64,000 nt of DNA from DASQMT01 sp963835735 (GTDB lineage Bacteria; Actinomycetota; Thermoleophilia; Solirubrobacterales; Solirubrobacteraceae): positions 558,001-622,000 of the forward strand of contig CAWIGP010000002.1 in the NCBI GenBank assembly GCA_963835735.1, written 5' to 3'. The position numbers were made by a program, and so were the translations under genes. The notes below the pieces were generated by a model. It ran no database searches. It was given only the letters and a program-made list of their open reading frames with translations, and was not told the DNA's origin. Of the stretch, positions 20,393 through 29,060 are shown in pieces. Numbering within the stretch: position 1 is the first letter of the stretch; the number at the start of each line of letters is the position of its first letter.

Positions 20393-20457
20393 CCGATTTC
20401 GAGCCGCTCGGCGCGGCCGCGATCATGCGGCCGTTGAGACGGTCCCGCCGTCGCCGT

Positions 20458-20483
20458 CGCGCGGCGCTGCGACGCGCCGCGCG
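20458..20483 (-). terminator. GC-rich stem-loop after the riboswitch-controlled gene
   Basis: A nine-base-pair stem, CGCGCGGCG (20458-20466) with CGCCGCGCG (20475-20483), begins four bases after the stop of the 20487-21095 gene. No U-tract follows. A second stem CGGCCGC/GCGGCCG lies at 20414-20433. Confidence 0.45.
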
Positions 20484-20486
20484 CGC

Positions 20487-21095
20487 TCAGACGGTCGCCG
20501 CGTCGGCGGTCGAGATCGCGATGAGGATCAGCAGGAGGCCGAGCACGAACGCCCAGGCGACGATCCGCTCCGGGCTCTGCCCGATCCACTCGGACGGCGT
20601 GCGCGGCGGCCGTCGCCGCTCCGCGGGCACGAGCGAGAGCGGCCGCGGCGTGCCCTCCGGCCGGCCGGTGATGACCGTCGTCCGGCGCCCGTTGGGCGCG
20701 CGCTCGGGCGGCGGATCGAGCGCCGACGCCCACTCGTCGGTTCCGAACGACTCGTCCCACCGGCGCGCGGCGGCGGCGCCGGGCGACTCTTCGGTGGCCT
20801 CAGGCTCGTCGCGCCCGGTACCGTCCTCGATCACCGAGATGCCGAGGCGCTCAGCGCGCTCGCGCATCGCTTCCTCGGGTCGCCGCGGGCCGCGGCGGTC
20901 GCGGGAGCCGGCCCACTCGTCGCCGGGCGGCGTGCTGACGAGCGCGAGCGAGGGCCGGAAACGCGGCGCCGGCGCGTCGTCGACGGCGCGCCGGCTCGGC
21001 ATGCGGGTGAAGAGCTCGTCGCCGCCCCAGTCCGGGATCCGGTTCTCGTTCTGCTGGTCGTACAGACCGATGAAGCGGCTGGCGTGCTCTGGCAT
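20487..21095 (-). CDS. c-di-AMP-riboswitch-controlled membrane protein of unknown function
   Basis: A 202-residue protein with a long, charged, probably disordered cytoplasmic part and a single C-terminal transmembrane helix (ERIVAWAFVLGLLLILIAIS, about 175-195), consistent with a tail-anchored or inside-out single-pass protein. The N-terminus FIGLYDQQNENRIPDWGGDELF is the most distinctive segment. No enzyme domain recognised. The gene stands alone behind a ydaO-type riboswitch and a matching promoter, so its level should fall or rise with c-di-AMP. That links it to cell-wall, turgor or potassium homeostasis by association only. Confidence 0.8.
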   Translation of the reverse strand: MPEHASRFIGLYDQQNENRIPDWGGDELFTRMPSRRAVDDAPAPRFRPSLALVSTPPGDEWAGSRDRRGPRRPEEAMRERAERLGISVIEDGTGRDEPEATEESPGAAAARRWDESFGTDEWASALDPPPERAPNGRRTTVITGRPEGTPRPLSLVPAERRRPPRTPSEWIGQSPERIVAWAFVLGLLLILIAISTADAATV

Positions 21096-21115
21096 GACGG
21101 CGGTCGTCCTCTTCC

Positions 21116-21232
21116 CTTGCTTGCGGGGTTAGCTGACGGGCTCGCGCTGGAGAGCAGCGCTACGCGATCGCGATTCGCCCCAACCGCCTGGGTCCCCCGC
21201 TTCCCGTCTCCAACGGGAATTCAGCGGATGCG
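21116..21232 (-). promoter_or_regulatory. ydaO/yuaA-type cyclic-di-AMP riboswitch
   Basis: On the minus strand the leader contains the conserved blocks of the ydaO motif in order: AGCGGGGGACCCA, GTTGGGGCGAATC, a GTAG turn, CTCTCC, CGAGCCCGTCAGCTAACC and CGCAAGC. The early block GCTGAATTCCCG completes the first stem. It ends about 20 bases before the ATG at 21095. The aptamer class binds c-di-AMP. The decision mechanism here is not clear; the short spacing suggests control of translation or early termination. Confidence 0.93.
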
Positions 21233-21239
21233 GCCGGGC

Positions 21240-21267
21240 ACTGTAGCAGTCCGGAAAATCCCTGCAA
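21240..21267 (-). promoter_or_regulatory. Promoter of the riboswitch transcript
   Basis: TTGCAG (21262-21267) and TACAGT (21240-21245) on the minus strand with a 16-base spacer. The predicted start of transcription falls a few bases before the riboswitch's first stem, which supports both calls. Confidence 0.6.
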
Positions 21268-21406
21268 AAAGAGGCTTTCATAACGGTCCCCAACGCTGAT
21301 GGGCCGCCATAGTGCCGACCCGCACGACATGTTTGCGAACGCTCCGGCGGAACCGAAGGCGGGGCCGCGACGAACTTCCGGAGAGAGCGGGAAGAACGCG
21401 CCGCGG

Positions 21407-21925
21407 CTACTCGGCGGGAGCGTCTTCGAGGCTGCCGCCGGTGGCGACCGCAACGAACTCCGCGACCGCCTCGGCGTCCTGGCCCACGAATATCCGCGCG
21501 GGCATCTGGCCGTTGCCGGCGGAGCGGCCGTCGGCGATGGCGTTGAGCACGACCGCCTTGCTGCGCGGCGCGTCATCGAGGTCCGGACCGACGTTGGCGG
21601 TGGCGTTGGCCGCCTTGAGCGTGTGGCAGTTGCGGCAGCGCTCGCCGAACAGCTCCTGGCCGTGCTTCTGCAGGGCGGTGAGGTGCGCGACGTTCGCCTC
21701 GGGGATCGAATCGCGGTCCTTGTCGGTCGCGATCACGACCGCGGGCACCGCGACCCCGAGCAGCAGGACCGTGAGCACGAACAGCACGAGCACCCCCCGG
21801 CCGCCGCGCCGGCTCGGCTTACGACTGCGCTCGTCCGCGCTCTTGGGCCCACCGCTCATCGCGAAGAAGAACGCGCCGAGACCCAGCACCACGAATAGGA
21901 GCGCGAACGCGAAGACGGCCACCAT
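21407..21925 (-). CDS. Membrane-anchored c-type cytochrome
   Basis: A 172-residue protein with two hydrophobic segments near the N-terminus (about 1-23 and 43-66) and a C-terminal mono-haem cytochrome c domain outside the membrane. The haem-binding motif is CRNCH (in FGERCRNCHTLK) and a likely distal Met ligand sits in GQMPARIF. The small class I fold resembles cytochrome c550/cbb3-type electron carriers. Neighbours do not identify the partner oxidase. The 21268-21406 stretch downstream is the promoter region for the riboswitch gene and shows no other gene. Confidence 0.88.
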   Translation of the reverse strand: MVAVFAFALLFVVLGLGAFFFAMSGGPKSADERSRKPSRRGGRGVLVLFVLTVLLLGVAVPAVVIATDKDRDSIPEANVAHLTALQKHGQELFGERCRNCHTLKAANATANVGPDLDDAPRSKAVVLNAIADGRSAGNGQMPARIFVGQDAEAVAEFVAVATGGSLEDAPAE

Positions 21926-21976
21926 GGAGGCGGGACCATACCCATTTGCACGGCGCTTTGGCGACGCATCGCGCGG

Positions 21977-24900
21977 TCATCGCCGCCGCCCCGCCGCGAA
22001 GCTCTGGACCGCGGGCGCGACGCCGCGGAAGTCCGCCAGCGCGCCGTCGGCGGGGCTCTCCGCGTCCGCTGCGACGGCCGGGACGGCCTCGGGCTGCGCG
22101 GGCAGCGGCACGACCTCGGCACCGACGCTCGCGGGCGCCGCGAGCGGCCGCAGCCCGCGCACGTAGACGTTGAGCGCGCCGCCCGCCATGGGCAGCTTCT
22201 CGAGCTTGCCCCAGGCGAGCAGCAGCGGCTCGGTCCGCACCGCCAGCCGGTGGCGCTCGTAGACCGGCGGCGGGACGATCAGGTTGATCGTCCCGAACTC
22301 GTCCTCCAGCAGCAGGAACACGATGCCCTTGGCGGTTCCGGGCCGCTGCCGCGCGACGACCAGCCCGCCGATCGTCACCGGCGTGTCGTGCTTGAGCGTC
22401 TCCAGGTCGCGCGTTGAGACCGCATTGGCCGGCAGCTCGGGCCGCAGCAGCGCCACCGGGTGCGGGCCGAGGGTGAGGCCGGTGGTCGCGTAGTCGGCCA
22501 CCATCGCGTCCCAGGCGGCGAGTGGGTCGAGCGCGGGCGCGCCCGGCAGGTCGAGTGGCAGCGCGAGCTGCGTGCCATCGTTGAGCGGCGTGCCGGGAGC
22601 GGCCACGCCGAGCCGCCACAGGGCGGTGCGCCGCGCGCGCGAGGGGGGCGGCGACGAGCCGGTGGCGGCGCCGGGCGTCTCCGCGGAGACGTCCGCGGCG
22701 GCCAGCGCGTCGCACGCGCCCGCCCAGGCGAGGCGGTCGAGGATCGCCCGGCCGGCGCCCGCGCGCGAGGCGAGGTCGGACAGCGAGCGGAACGGGCCTC
22801 CCTGCTCGCGCGCGGCCACCAGCACGGCGACCTCGGCGCTCCTGGCACCGAGCACGTAGTTGAGCCCCAGCCGGATGCGCCCGTCGGCGTCGACCATGCA
22901 CTCCTCCCCCGACAGGTTCACGTCGGGCGCGATCAGCTCGATCCCCTTGCGCTGGGACTCGTGCGCGAGCGTGTCCGGCGCGTAGAAGCCCATCGGCTGC
23001 TCGTTGAGCAGCGCGCACAGGAACTCCGGTCCGTAGTGCACCCGCAGCCACGTCGACTGGTAGGCCAGCAGCCCGAACGCCGCCCCGTGCGCCTTCGGAA
23101 AGCCGAAGCCGGAGAAGCCGACGATCATCGTGTACACGCGCTCGGCGGTCTCGGCGTCGACGCCGTGGGTCCGCGCCGCGCCCTCGACGAAGCGCTGGTG
23201 GTACGCCTCGATCGCTGCCTGCGAGCGCTTGCGGCTCATCGCCCGGCGCAACCCCTCCGCCTCACCCGGCGAGAAGCCCGCGAACGCCATCGCGACCTCG
23301 ATCACCTGGTCCTGGAAGATGATCGTGCCGAGCGTGTCGCGCAGGACGGGCTCCAGCGAGGGATGGTCGTAGGGCACGACGTAGTCGGGCTCCACCCGCA
23401 TCCGCTGGCGGCGCTCGATGTACGGGTTGACCGCGCCGCCGAGGATCGGCCCGGGGCGCACGATCGCGACCTGGATCGTGAGGTCGTCCAGCGACTCCGG
23501 CCGCGTGCGGTGCAGCGACTGCATCTGCGCGCGCGACTCGATCTGGAAGACGCCCATCGTGTCGGCCTCCTGGATCGCCGAGTACGTGTCGGCGTCGTCG
23601 AACGGGATCCGCGAGAGATCGACGCACTCCCCGCGCGTCTGCGCGATCAGCTCCACCGCGCGCTCGACGCAGGACAGCATCCCCAGGCCGAGCAGGTCGA
23701 TCTTCAGGAAGCCGGCGTCCGCGCAGGAGTCCTTGTCCCACTGGCACAGCTGACGCCCCTCCATCGCCGCCGGCAGCACCGGGCAGCAGTCGATCAGCGG
23801 GCGGGTGGAGACGATCATCCCGCCCGAGTGCTGGGACAGGTGGCGCGGGAGCCCGTAGGCCTCGTCGCACAGCCGGGCCAGCCACGCCCAGCGGCCGGGG
23901 AGCGCCGCGCGCCGGCCCTCGTCACCGGGCCGCGCCTCGGTGTGGTCCGGCCGCTGGCCGTTGACCATCGCCTGCCACTCGGCCGTCGACATCGCGAACG
24001 GCGCGCGCGAGTCTGGGTCGACCAGCGGCGCCGGCGGACCGCCCGGCTCCAGCCCGAGCGCCGTCTCCACGTCGGCCGTCACCCCGCGGACCGCCCACGG
24101 CTCGGCGCCGCGCGCGACGCGCTCGAGCTCGCCCGGCGGCAGGCCGAGCACCTTGCCGAGCTCGCGGATCGCGCCGCGCGAGCGGAACGTCGGGAACGCC
24201 GCGACCAGGGCCGAGCGCTCGCGCCCGTAGCGCTCGTGCACGCGCGGGATCAGGACCTCGCGGATGTCGCGCGGGAAGTCGAGGTCGATGTCCGGCAGCG
24301 CGGTCAGCTCCTCGTTCAGGAAGCGCCCGAGGAACAGGTCGTTGGCGACCGGGTCGATGTGCGAGAGGCCGGTGAGGTAGCAGACGATCGAGGAGACCGA
24401 CGACCCGCGCCCGCGCCCCGGCGGCAGCAGCGCGCGCGCCGTGGCGCCCCCGCGCACCTCCACCGCCACCTCGCGCGCCAGCTCCAGCAGCTCGCGGTGC
24501 AGGATGAAGAAGCCGGCCAGGCCGAGCCCGTCGATCACGCGCAGCTCCTCCTCGAGCCGGGCGTGCGCGGCGGCGCGGTGCGCGTTGCCGGCGGGGTAGC
24601 GCGCGTCGATCAGCGACCAGCACAGCTCGGACAGCTCGCGCGTCTTCCCCGCGTCCTCCGAGCCGGGGTAGCGGTAGCCGAGATCGACGGTGAGGTCGAA
24701 GCGCAGGCGCTCGGCGAGCGCGGCCGCCTCGGCCACGGCGCGCGGGTGGTCCTCGAAGCGCGCGGCCATCGCCTCGGGGGAGGCGAGCACGTGCGCGGTG
24801 TTGCCGCGCCGCAGCGGCTCTGACGCGTCCAGCGTCGTGTGGTTGCGCAGGGCGACGAACGCGTCCTGCAACGGCGCGCGCGAGCGCGCATGCGCGTGGA

Positions 24901-25504
24901 CGTCGCCGGTCGCCACGGCCGCGACCCCCAGCCGCTCCGCCAGCCCTGCCAGCCGCCGGTTGCGCGCGCGGTCGTCGCGCTGGAACGGCCGCTGCAGCTC
25001 GACGTACAGCTGCTCGCGCCCGAACGCCGCCAGCAGCCGGCGCAGCGTCGGCTCGTCGTGCACGCCATGGCGCGCGCAGCCGCTGAGGCACACCAGCCCG
25101 GCGGCGTGCTGCTCGATCACCTCCAGGGGTGTTGAGGGCGCATGTAACGTCGCCGAAGGCGAGCGGCGAGGAACGAGCTCGCTCGCCTGGCAGGCGAAAC
25201 CCCTCTCCCGCGTGTGGGCGTGCGCGCGCGTGAGGATCCAACAGAGGTTGCGCCAGCCCTCCTGCGTGTCGACCAGCAGCGTGAGGTGGCGGCCGTCGTC
25301 GAGGTCGACCTCCGCCCCATGGATCGCCTTCACGCCCAGACCCTTGGCGGCCTGCGTGAACTCCATCGACCCGCTCAGCCCGTTGTGGTCGGTCAGCGCG
25401 AACGCGCCGTAGCCGAGCTCGGCCGCGGCGGTGGCCAGCTCGTCGGGCAGCGAGGCGCCGTCGAGGAAGGAGAAGGCGGAGTGGGCGTGGAGCTCGGCGT
25501 ACAT
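21977..25504 (-). CDS. dnaE2: Error-prone DNA polymerase DnaE2
   Basis: C-family polymerase alpha paralogue of 1,175 residues that works with ImuB in SOS mutagenesis. Parts in order: PHP domain (MYAELHAHSAFSFLDG at the N-terminus), polymerase palm with the catalytic Asp pair in LPDIDLDFP, fingers (SQHSGGMIV, DTMGVFQIESRAQM), helix-hairpin-helix segment (FSGFGFPKAHGAAFG), and a C-terminal OB fold (PVTIGGLVVARQRPG). The start MYAEL (25504) is the normal family start; the longer upstream frame overlaps the LysR gene and is rejected. A LexA box lies only 6 bases upstream, with no room for a ribosome-binding site. About 20 residues inside the PHP domain (GFACQASELVPRRSPSATL) come from a palindromic repeat at 25144-25208. 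Confidence 0.93.
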   Translation of the reverse strand: MYAELHAHSAFSFLDGASLPDELATAAAELGYGAFALTDHNGLSGSMEFTQAAKGLGVKAIHGAEVDLDDGRHLTLLVDTQEGWRNLCWILTRAHAHTRERGFACQASELVPRRSPSATLHAPSTPLEVIEQHAAGLVCLSGCARHGVHDEPTLRRLLAAFGREQLYVELQRPFQRDDRARNRRLAGLAERLGVAAVATGDVHAHARSRAPLQDAFVALRNHTTLDASEPLRRGNTAHVLASPEAMAARFEDHPRAVAEAAALAERLRFDLTVDLGYRYPGSEDAGKTRELSELCWSLIDARYPAGNAHRAAAHARLEEELRVIDGLGLAGFFILHRELLELAREVAVEVRGGATARALLPPGRGRGSSVSSIVCYLTGLSHIDPVANDLFLGRFLNEELTALPDIDLDFPRDIREVLIPRVHERYGRERSALVAAFPTFRSRGAIRELGKVLGLPPGELERVARGAEPWAVRGVTADVETALGLEPGGPPAPLVDPDSRAPFAMSTAEWQAMVNGQRPDHTEARPGDEGRRAALPGRWAWLARLCDEAYGLPRHLSQHSGGMIVSTRPLIDCCPVLPAAMEGRQLCQWDKDSCADAGFLKIDLLGLGMLSCVERAVELIAQTRGECVDLSRIPFDDADTYSAIQEADTMGVFQIESRAQMQSLHRTRPESLDDLTIQVAIVRPGPILGGAVNPYIERRQRMRVEPDYVVPYDHPSLEPVLRDTLGTIIFQDQVIEVAMAFAGFSPGEAEGLRRAMSRKRSQAAIEAYHQRFVEGAARTHGVDAETAERVYTMIVGFSGFGFPKAHGAAFGLLAYQSTWLRVHYGPEFLCALLNEQPMGFYAPDTLAHESQRKGIELIAPDVNLSGEECMVDADGRIRLGLNYVLGARSAEVAVLVAAREQGGPFRSLSDLASRAGAGRAILDRLAWAGACDALAAADVSAETPGAATGSSPPPSRARRTALWRLGVAAPGTPLNDGTQLALPLDLPGAPALDPLAAWDAMVADYATTGLTLGPHPVALLRPELPANAVSTRDLETLKHDTPVTIGGLVVARQRPGTAKGIVFLLLEDEFGTINLIVPPPVYERHRLAVRTEPLLLAWGKLEKLPMAGGALNVYVRGLRPLAAPASVGAEVVPLPAQPEAVPAVAADAESPADGALADFRGVAPAVQSFAAGRRR
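25144..25208 (-). repeat. Palindromic repeat inserted in frame within dnaE2 (copy A)
   Basis: A 65-base element beginning GTAACGTCGCCGAAGG on the plus strand, with internal arms GGCGAGCG and CGCTCGCC that form a hairpin. It is about 95% identical to the copy at 30657-30721. Here it is read through in frame and contributes about 20 residues to the PHP domain of DnaE2. The form is REP-like, and the coding insertion recalls Rickettsia palindromic elements. Confidence 0.75.
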
Positions 25505-25510
25505 GACGTG

Positions 25511-25524
25511 CGAACACATGTTCG
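25511..25524 (-). promoter_or_regulatory. LexA (SOS) box of dnaE2
   Basis: CGAACACATGTTCG, within the longer dyad GTGCGAAC-N4-GTTCGCAC, matches the actinobacterial/Bacillus-type LexA consensus CGAAC-N4-GTTCG. It ends 6 bases before the dnaE2 ATG, so LexA would cover the start of transcription. Confidence 0.92.
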
Positions 25525-25545
25525 CACGAGCGCCGTACGGAACGC

Positions 25546-26424
25546 CTAGTCGATGTCGACGCTGCCGAGCTCGTCGCGCAGGGCGCGGACGAGCGGGTGG
25601 ACCAGGTCGGTCTCGAGCGCCACGAGCCCCACCGAGTGCGTGATCACGGGATCGGTCAGGGCGAGCGTCCGCATCCCGGCCGGCACGCCCTGGAGCGCGA
25701 GCCAGGTGTGCGCCATGACGCAGGACCAGCCGCTGCGGGCGAACGAGAGCAGCGCGGAGATCGAGTTCGCCTCGACGCGCGGGGCCACCTCGACGCCGGC
25801 GTCGCGCAGCGCCGCGTCGATGATGCGCCGGTTCTGCATGTCCTGGCTCAACAGGCACAGCGGGACGCCGTCGAGCTCCGCCCATCCGATCGTCGTCCCG
25901 CTCGGCCGCCCGCTGCGGGTGAGGAACAGGTATCGCTCCTCGTAGACCGGCGTGGTGACGACCGCGCCGAGCGGCTCGTTGTCGAGATAGGTGATGCCGG
26001 CGTCGAGCTCGTGGTCGGCCAGCCTGCGCCCGATCTCGATCGAGGAGAGCGAGCGGACCTCGACGCGCACGCCCGGATGCCGCGCGAGCAGCGGGCCGGT
26101 GATCAGCGACACGACGCTCAGCGCGGTCGGGATCACTCCCAGGTGGAGCGTGCCGGTCAGGCCGTGGCGGAGCCGCTCGGCCTCGGCGGTGAGGCCGTCG
26201 AGGCCGGCGAGCGCGTGCTCCGCCCACGGCAGCAGCGCGTGGCCCTCCGGCGTCAGGTCGTCGTAGCGCCGTTGACGGTTGACGAGCGGGACACCCAGCT
26301 CGCGTTCGAGCTTGCGGATCGCCGCGGAGAGCGCGGGCTGGGAGACGTGGCAGGCCTCCGCCGCGCGGCCGAAATGCCGCTCGCGGGAGAGCGCGACGAG
26401 GTACTCCAGCTGACGCAGGAACAC
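25546..26424 (-). CDS. LysR-type regulator beside formate dehydrogenase
   Basis: A 292-residue LTTR: N-terminal winged helix (LEYLVALSRERHFGRAAEACHVSQPALSAAIRKLERELG, residues 6-44) and a two-lobed effector-binding domain (LHLGVIPTALSVV onward). It lies 18 bases downstream of the formate dehydrogenase gene on the same strand, so it is probably co-transcribed and may regulate formate oxidation; the inducer cannot be read from sequence. Its ATG (26424) overlaps the long upstream frame of dnaE2 only as a shadow. Confidence 0.88.
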   Translation of the reverse strand: MFLRQLEYLVALSRERHFGRAAEACHVSQPALSAAIRKLERELGVPLVNRQRRYDDLTPEGHALLPWAEHALAGLDGLTAEAERLRHGLTGTLHLGVIPTALSVVSLITGPLLARHPGVRVEVRSLSSIEIGRRLADHELDAGITYLDNEPLGAVVTTPVYEERYLFLTRSGRPSGTTIGWAELDGVPLCLLSQDMQNRRIIDAALRDAGVEVAPRVEANSISALLSFARSGWSCVMAHTWLALQGVPAGMRTLALTDPVITHSVGLVALETDLVHPLVRALRDELGSVDID

Positions 26425-26442
26425 CCCGGCGCCGGCCCTCCC

Positions 26443-27597
26443 CTACCCGGCGCTGTAGGAATGCGCGCCGGCGCCCGCCAGCCGGCCGCCCTGCACGATC
26501 ACGTACTCGTCGCGGATCGGCCGGTCGGCGAACCAGCACTCGAGGATCTCACGCGTGCCGGCGGCGTAGCGGGCCTGCGCCGACAGCGACGAGCCGGAGA
26601 TGTGCGGGGTCATGCCGTGGTGGGGCATCGTGCGCCAGGGATGGTCGGACGGCGCGGGCTGAGGGAACCAGACGTCGCCGGCGTAGCCGGCAAGCTGACC
26701 GCTCTCGAGCGCACGGACGATCGCGTCACGATCGCAGATCTTGCCGCGGGCGGTGTTCACGAGATACGCCCCGCGCTTCATCCTCGCGATCAGCTCGTCG
26801 TCGAACAGATGCTCGGTCTCGTGATGCAGCGGCGCGTTGATCGTCACGACGTCGCAGACCTGCACGAGCTCCTCGGCCGTGGCATGGAAGGTGAGGCCGA
26901 GCTCGTCCTCGACCTCGGCCGGCAGGCGGTGGCGATCGGTGTAGTGCAGCCCGACCTCGAACGGCTTGAGCCGGCGCAGCACGGCGGTGCCGATGCGCCC
27001 GGCCGCGACGGTGCCCACCTGCATCCCCTCGAGGTCGTAGGACCGGGCGACGCAGTCGGCGATGTTCCAGCCGCCGTCGACGACCTGCTGGTAGGACGGG
27101 ATGTAGTTGCGCACGAGGCCGAGGATCATCATCACCACGTGCTCGGACACGCTGATGCTGTTGCTGTAGGTCACCTCGGCGACGGTGATGTCGTGGGCGA
27201 TGGCGGCGTCGAGATCGACGTGGTCGGACCCGATCCCCGCGGTCACGGCGAGCTTGAGGTTCGGCGCCTTGGCGATCCGCTCGGCGGTCAGGTACGCCGG
27301 CCAGAACGGCTGTGAGATGACGATGTCGGCGTCCGGCAGTTCGCGCTCGAACGCCGAATCGGGACCGTCTTTGTCCGAGGTCACGACCAGCTCGTGGCCG
27401 AGGTCCTCGAGGAACCGGCGCAGGCCGAGCTCGCCGGACACGCTGCCGAGCAGCTCGCCGGGCGTGAAGTCGATTGCCTCGGGGGAGGGCGCTGCCTGGC
27501 CGTCGTCGTAGCCGTCGATCACCGGCACGGCGTCGCGCGCATAGGCCGGCGGATAGCCGTCGACCGGGTCGTCGTAAAGCACGCAGAGAACCTTCAT
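26443..27597 (-). CDS. fdh: NAD-dependent formate dehydrogenase
   Basis: Oxidises formate to CO2 with NAD+, supplying NADH; a soluble homodimeric D-2-hydroxyacid-dehydrogenase-fold enzyme. Length (384 aa) and motifs match bacterial FDH: the formate-site PFWPAYL, GIGSDHVDLDAA, the Asn-Ser pair YSNSISVSEHVV, the Rossmann loop AAGRIGTAVLRRL, the catalytic Arg in NTARGKICDRDA, and the catalytic Gln/His pair in PQPAPSDHPW and PHHGMTPHISG. The typical Rossmann second glycine position reads AAGRIG. The start at 27597 is supported by GAGGAGG immediately upstream, behind a good promoter and a leader hairpin. Confidence 0.93.
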   Translation of the reverse strand: MKVLCVLYDDPVDGYPPAYARDAVPVIDGYDDGQAAPSPEAIDFTPGELLGSVSGELGLRRFLEDLGHELVVTSDKDGPDSAFERELPDADIVISQPFWPAYLTAERIAKAPNLKLAVTAGIGSDHVDLDAAIAHDITVAEVTYSNSISVSEHVVMMILGLVRNYIPSYQQVVDGGWNIADCVARSYDLEGMQVGTVAAGRIGTAVLRRLKPFEVGLHYTDRHRLPAEVEDELGLTFHATAEELVQVCDVVTINAPLHHETEHLFDDELIARMKRGAYLVNTARGKICDRDAIVRALESGQLAGYAGDVWFPQPAPSDHPWRTMPHHGMTPHISGSSLSAQARYAAGTREILECWFADRPIRDEYVIVQGGRLAGAGAHSYSAG

Positions 27598-27607
27598 AGC
27601 TCCTCCT

Positions 27608-27683
27608 CGGATCGGCACCTGCCCCAGTGGCTGTGAGGGCAGGAGGCAAAGGCGGATCCTAGGTTCGTCCGGAGGGCATGCAA
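27608..27683 (-). promoter_or_regulatory. Formate dehydrogenase promoter and structured leader
   Basis: TTGCAT (27678-27683) and TAGGAT (27656-27661) with a 16-base spacer form a good promoter. The leader of about 50 bases holds the inverted repeat CCTGCCC/GGGCAGG around a 12-base loop, with outer GGATC/GATCC pairing. The hairpin ends just before the Shine-Dalgarno site, so translational control is possible, but no known riboswitch is recognised. Confidence 0.5.
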
Positions 27684-27793
27684 TCGGTTCCGCGAGCGGC
27701 CCGATAACCGGCGTCTATGAGCGCGCCCGTGGGCCCTACGCCCGCTTGCGTTCGCGTCGGAAGACGTGTAGGCCTGCATCGGAGGTAAATGTC

Positions 27794-28303
27794 ATGGCCG
27801 AGATCTTCACTGGCAGATACGCCGCCGACGTCGACGGCGACTACGTCGTGTTCCTGATCGGGATGCGATTCAACAAGCCCTGGAACGTGCGCGGCTGGTG
27901 GCACACGGCCGCGTCGATGCGGCCGATGCTCAAGGAGCTCGAGGCGCATCCGGAACTCGGCCTGCTCCACGCCGAGTCGGCATGGATCGGTGGGCCGGCG
28001 GTCGTGCAGTACTGGCGCTCGTTCGACCACCTCGACCGCTACGCGCGCAACGCCGACAACCGGCATCTGCCGGCCTGGACGAAGTGGAACAAGGCGTCGC
28101 GGGAGTCGGGAGCCGTCGGTATCTGGCACGAGACCTACAAGGTCCATGCCGGCGAGTACGAGGCGATCTACGGGAACATGCCGCGATTCGGCCTCGCAAG
28201 CGCGGGCTGGCACGTCCCGGTCAGCGCGAAAGGCCGCAGCGCCGCCCGGCGCATCGGCGCCACCACTGAGGACGTGCCCGCCGTGTCGTATCCCGGCGAG
28301 TGA
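27794..28303 (+). CDS. DUF4188 family protein
   Basis: A 169-residue protein of the DUF4188 family (dimeric ferredoxin-like alpha/beta fold related to aldoxime dehydratase-type haem proteins). Distinctive segments are FTGRYAADVDGDYVVFLIGMRFN-type start, SMRPMLKELEAHPELGLL, YWRSFDHLDRYAR and VGIWHETYKV. The reaction is not established. The start follows GGAGG by 7 bases. It overlaps the next gene by GTGA, so the two are translationally coupled. The upstream TTGCGT-N17-TAGGCC is only a weak promoter match. Confidence 0.82.
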   Translation: MAEIFTGRYAADVDGDYVVFLIGMRFNKPWNVRGWWHTAASMRPMLKELEAHPELGLLHAESAWIGGPAVVQYWRSFDHLDRYARNADNRHLPAWTKWNKASRESGAVGIWHETYKVHAGEYEAIYGNMPRFGLASAGWHVPVSAKGRSAARRIGATTEDVPAVSYPGE

Positions 28304-28998
28304 TCCTCCCCGTCCGCGAGCCGTACGACTGGGACCGTGTGCTCGACTGGCTCGGGACGCGGGCGATCCCCGGGCTCGAGCGTGTCGCGGGCGCCGTCTT
28401 CGTGCGCGACGGCGTGGAGGTCTCGCGGGCGGAGGGCGGGATCGCCGTGCGCGGCGAGGCCGACCCGACGGTGGTTGCGCGCGTGTTCGACGTCGACCAC
28501 GACCCGGCCGCGCTCGGCGACGATCCGCTGTTCGCACGCGCGCCCGGGATCCGCGTGCCGGGCGCGTGGAGCGGGTGGGAGCTCGCGGTGCGCGCGGTGC
28601 TCGGGCAGCAGGTGAGCGTCGCGGGCGCGCGCAGGACGGCGGAGAAGCTCGTCGCGATCCACGGTGGCTTCCCGGCGGCCGAGGCGGTGGTCGACGGCGA
28701 GCTGCCGGGGATGCCGGCCGCGCGGGCGCGGGCCTTGCGCGCGTTGGGGGCCGCGGTCGCCGGCGGGCTGCGGCTCGACCCGCCGCTCGATCTCGCGGCG
28801 ACGCGGGCGGCGCTGTTGGAGCTACCCGGGTTCGGACCGTGGACGGTGGAGTACGTCGCGATGCGCGCGCTGCGCGACCCGGATGCGTGGCCGGGGAGCG
28901 ATCTGCATCTGAGGCGGGCGGCTGAGGGGTTTGACGCCGAGCGCTGGCGCCCGTGGCGGGCGTATGCCGCGATGGTGCTGTGGCAGACCCCGGCGTGA
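28300..28998 (+). CDS. DNA-3-methyladenine glycosylase II-like (AlkA/HhH-GPD) protein
   Basis: Base-excision repair glycosylase of the HhH-GPD superfamily, 232 residues. An AlkA-like N-terminal part (VFVRDGVEVS) leads to the helical core (SGWELAVRAVLGQQVSVAGARRTAE), the hairpin (LLELPGFGPWTVEYVAMRAL) and the catalytic Asp in WPGSDLHLR. It lacks the long N-terminal Ada-type region, so it works alone. GTG start in a GTGA overlap with the DUF4188 gene. No LexA box upstream. It faces the SOS imuB operon across a strong hairpin. Confidence 0.87.
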   Translation: MILPVREPYDWDRVLDWLGTRAIPGLERVAGAVFVRDGVEVSRAEGGIAVRGEADPTVVARVFDVDHDPAALGDDPLFARAPGIRVPGAWSGWELAVRAVLGQQVSVAGARRTAEKLVAIHGGFPAAEAVVDGELPGMPAARARALRALGAAVAGGLRLDPPLDLAATRAALLELPGFGPWTVEYVAMRALRDPDAWPGSDLHLRRAAEGFDAERWRPWRAYAAMVLWQTPA

Positions 28999-29060
28999 GC
29001 GCGGGCCTTGGCGAACGTCAAGCGGGCTTTGAGGGAGCGGGTCGGATCGCCGTGGCGTTC

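Noticed and set aside
22460..24823. Long plus-strand open frame opposite dnaE2
   Set aside because: Antisense shadow; DnaE2 polymerase motifs are continuous on the other strand.
25504..26539. dnaE2 start at the far upstream end of its open frame
   Set aside because: The extension overlaps the LysR gene and crosses the LexA box; the PHP domain begins at MYAELHAHSAF.
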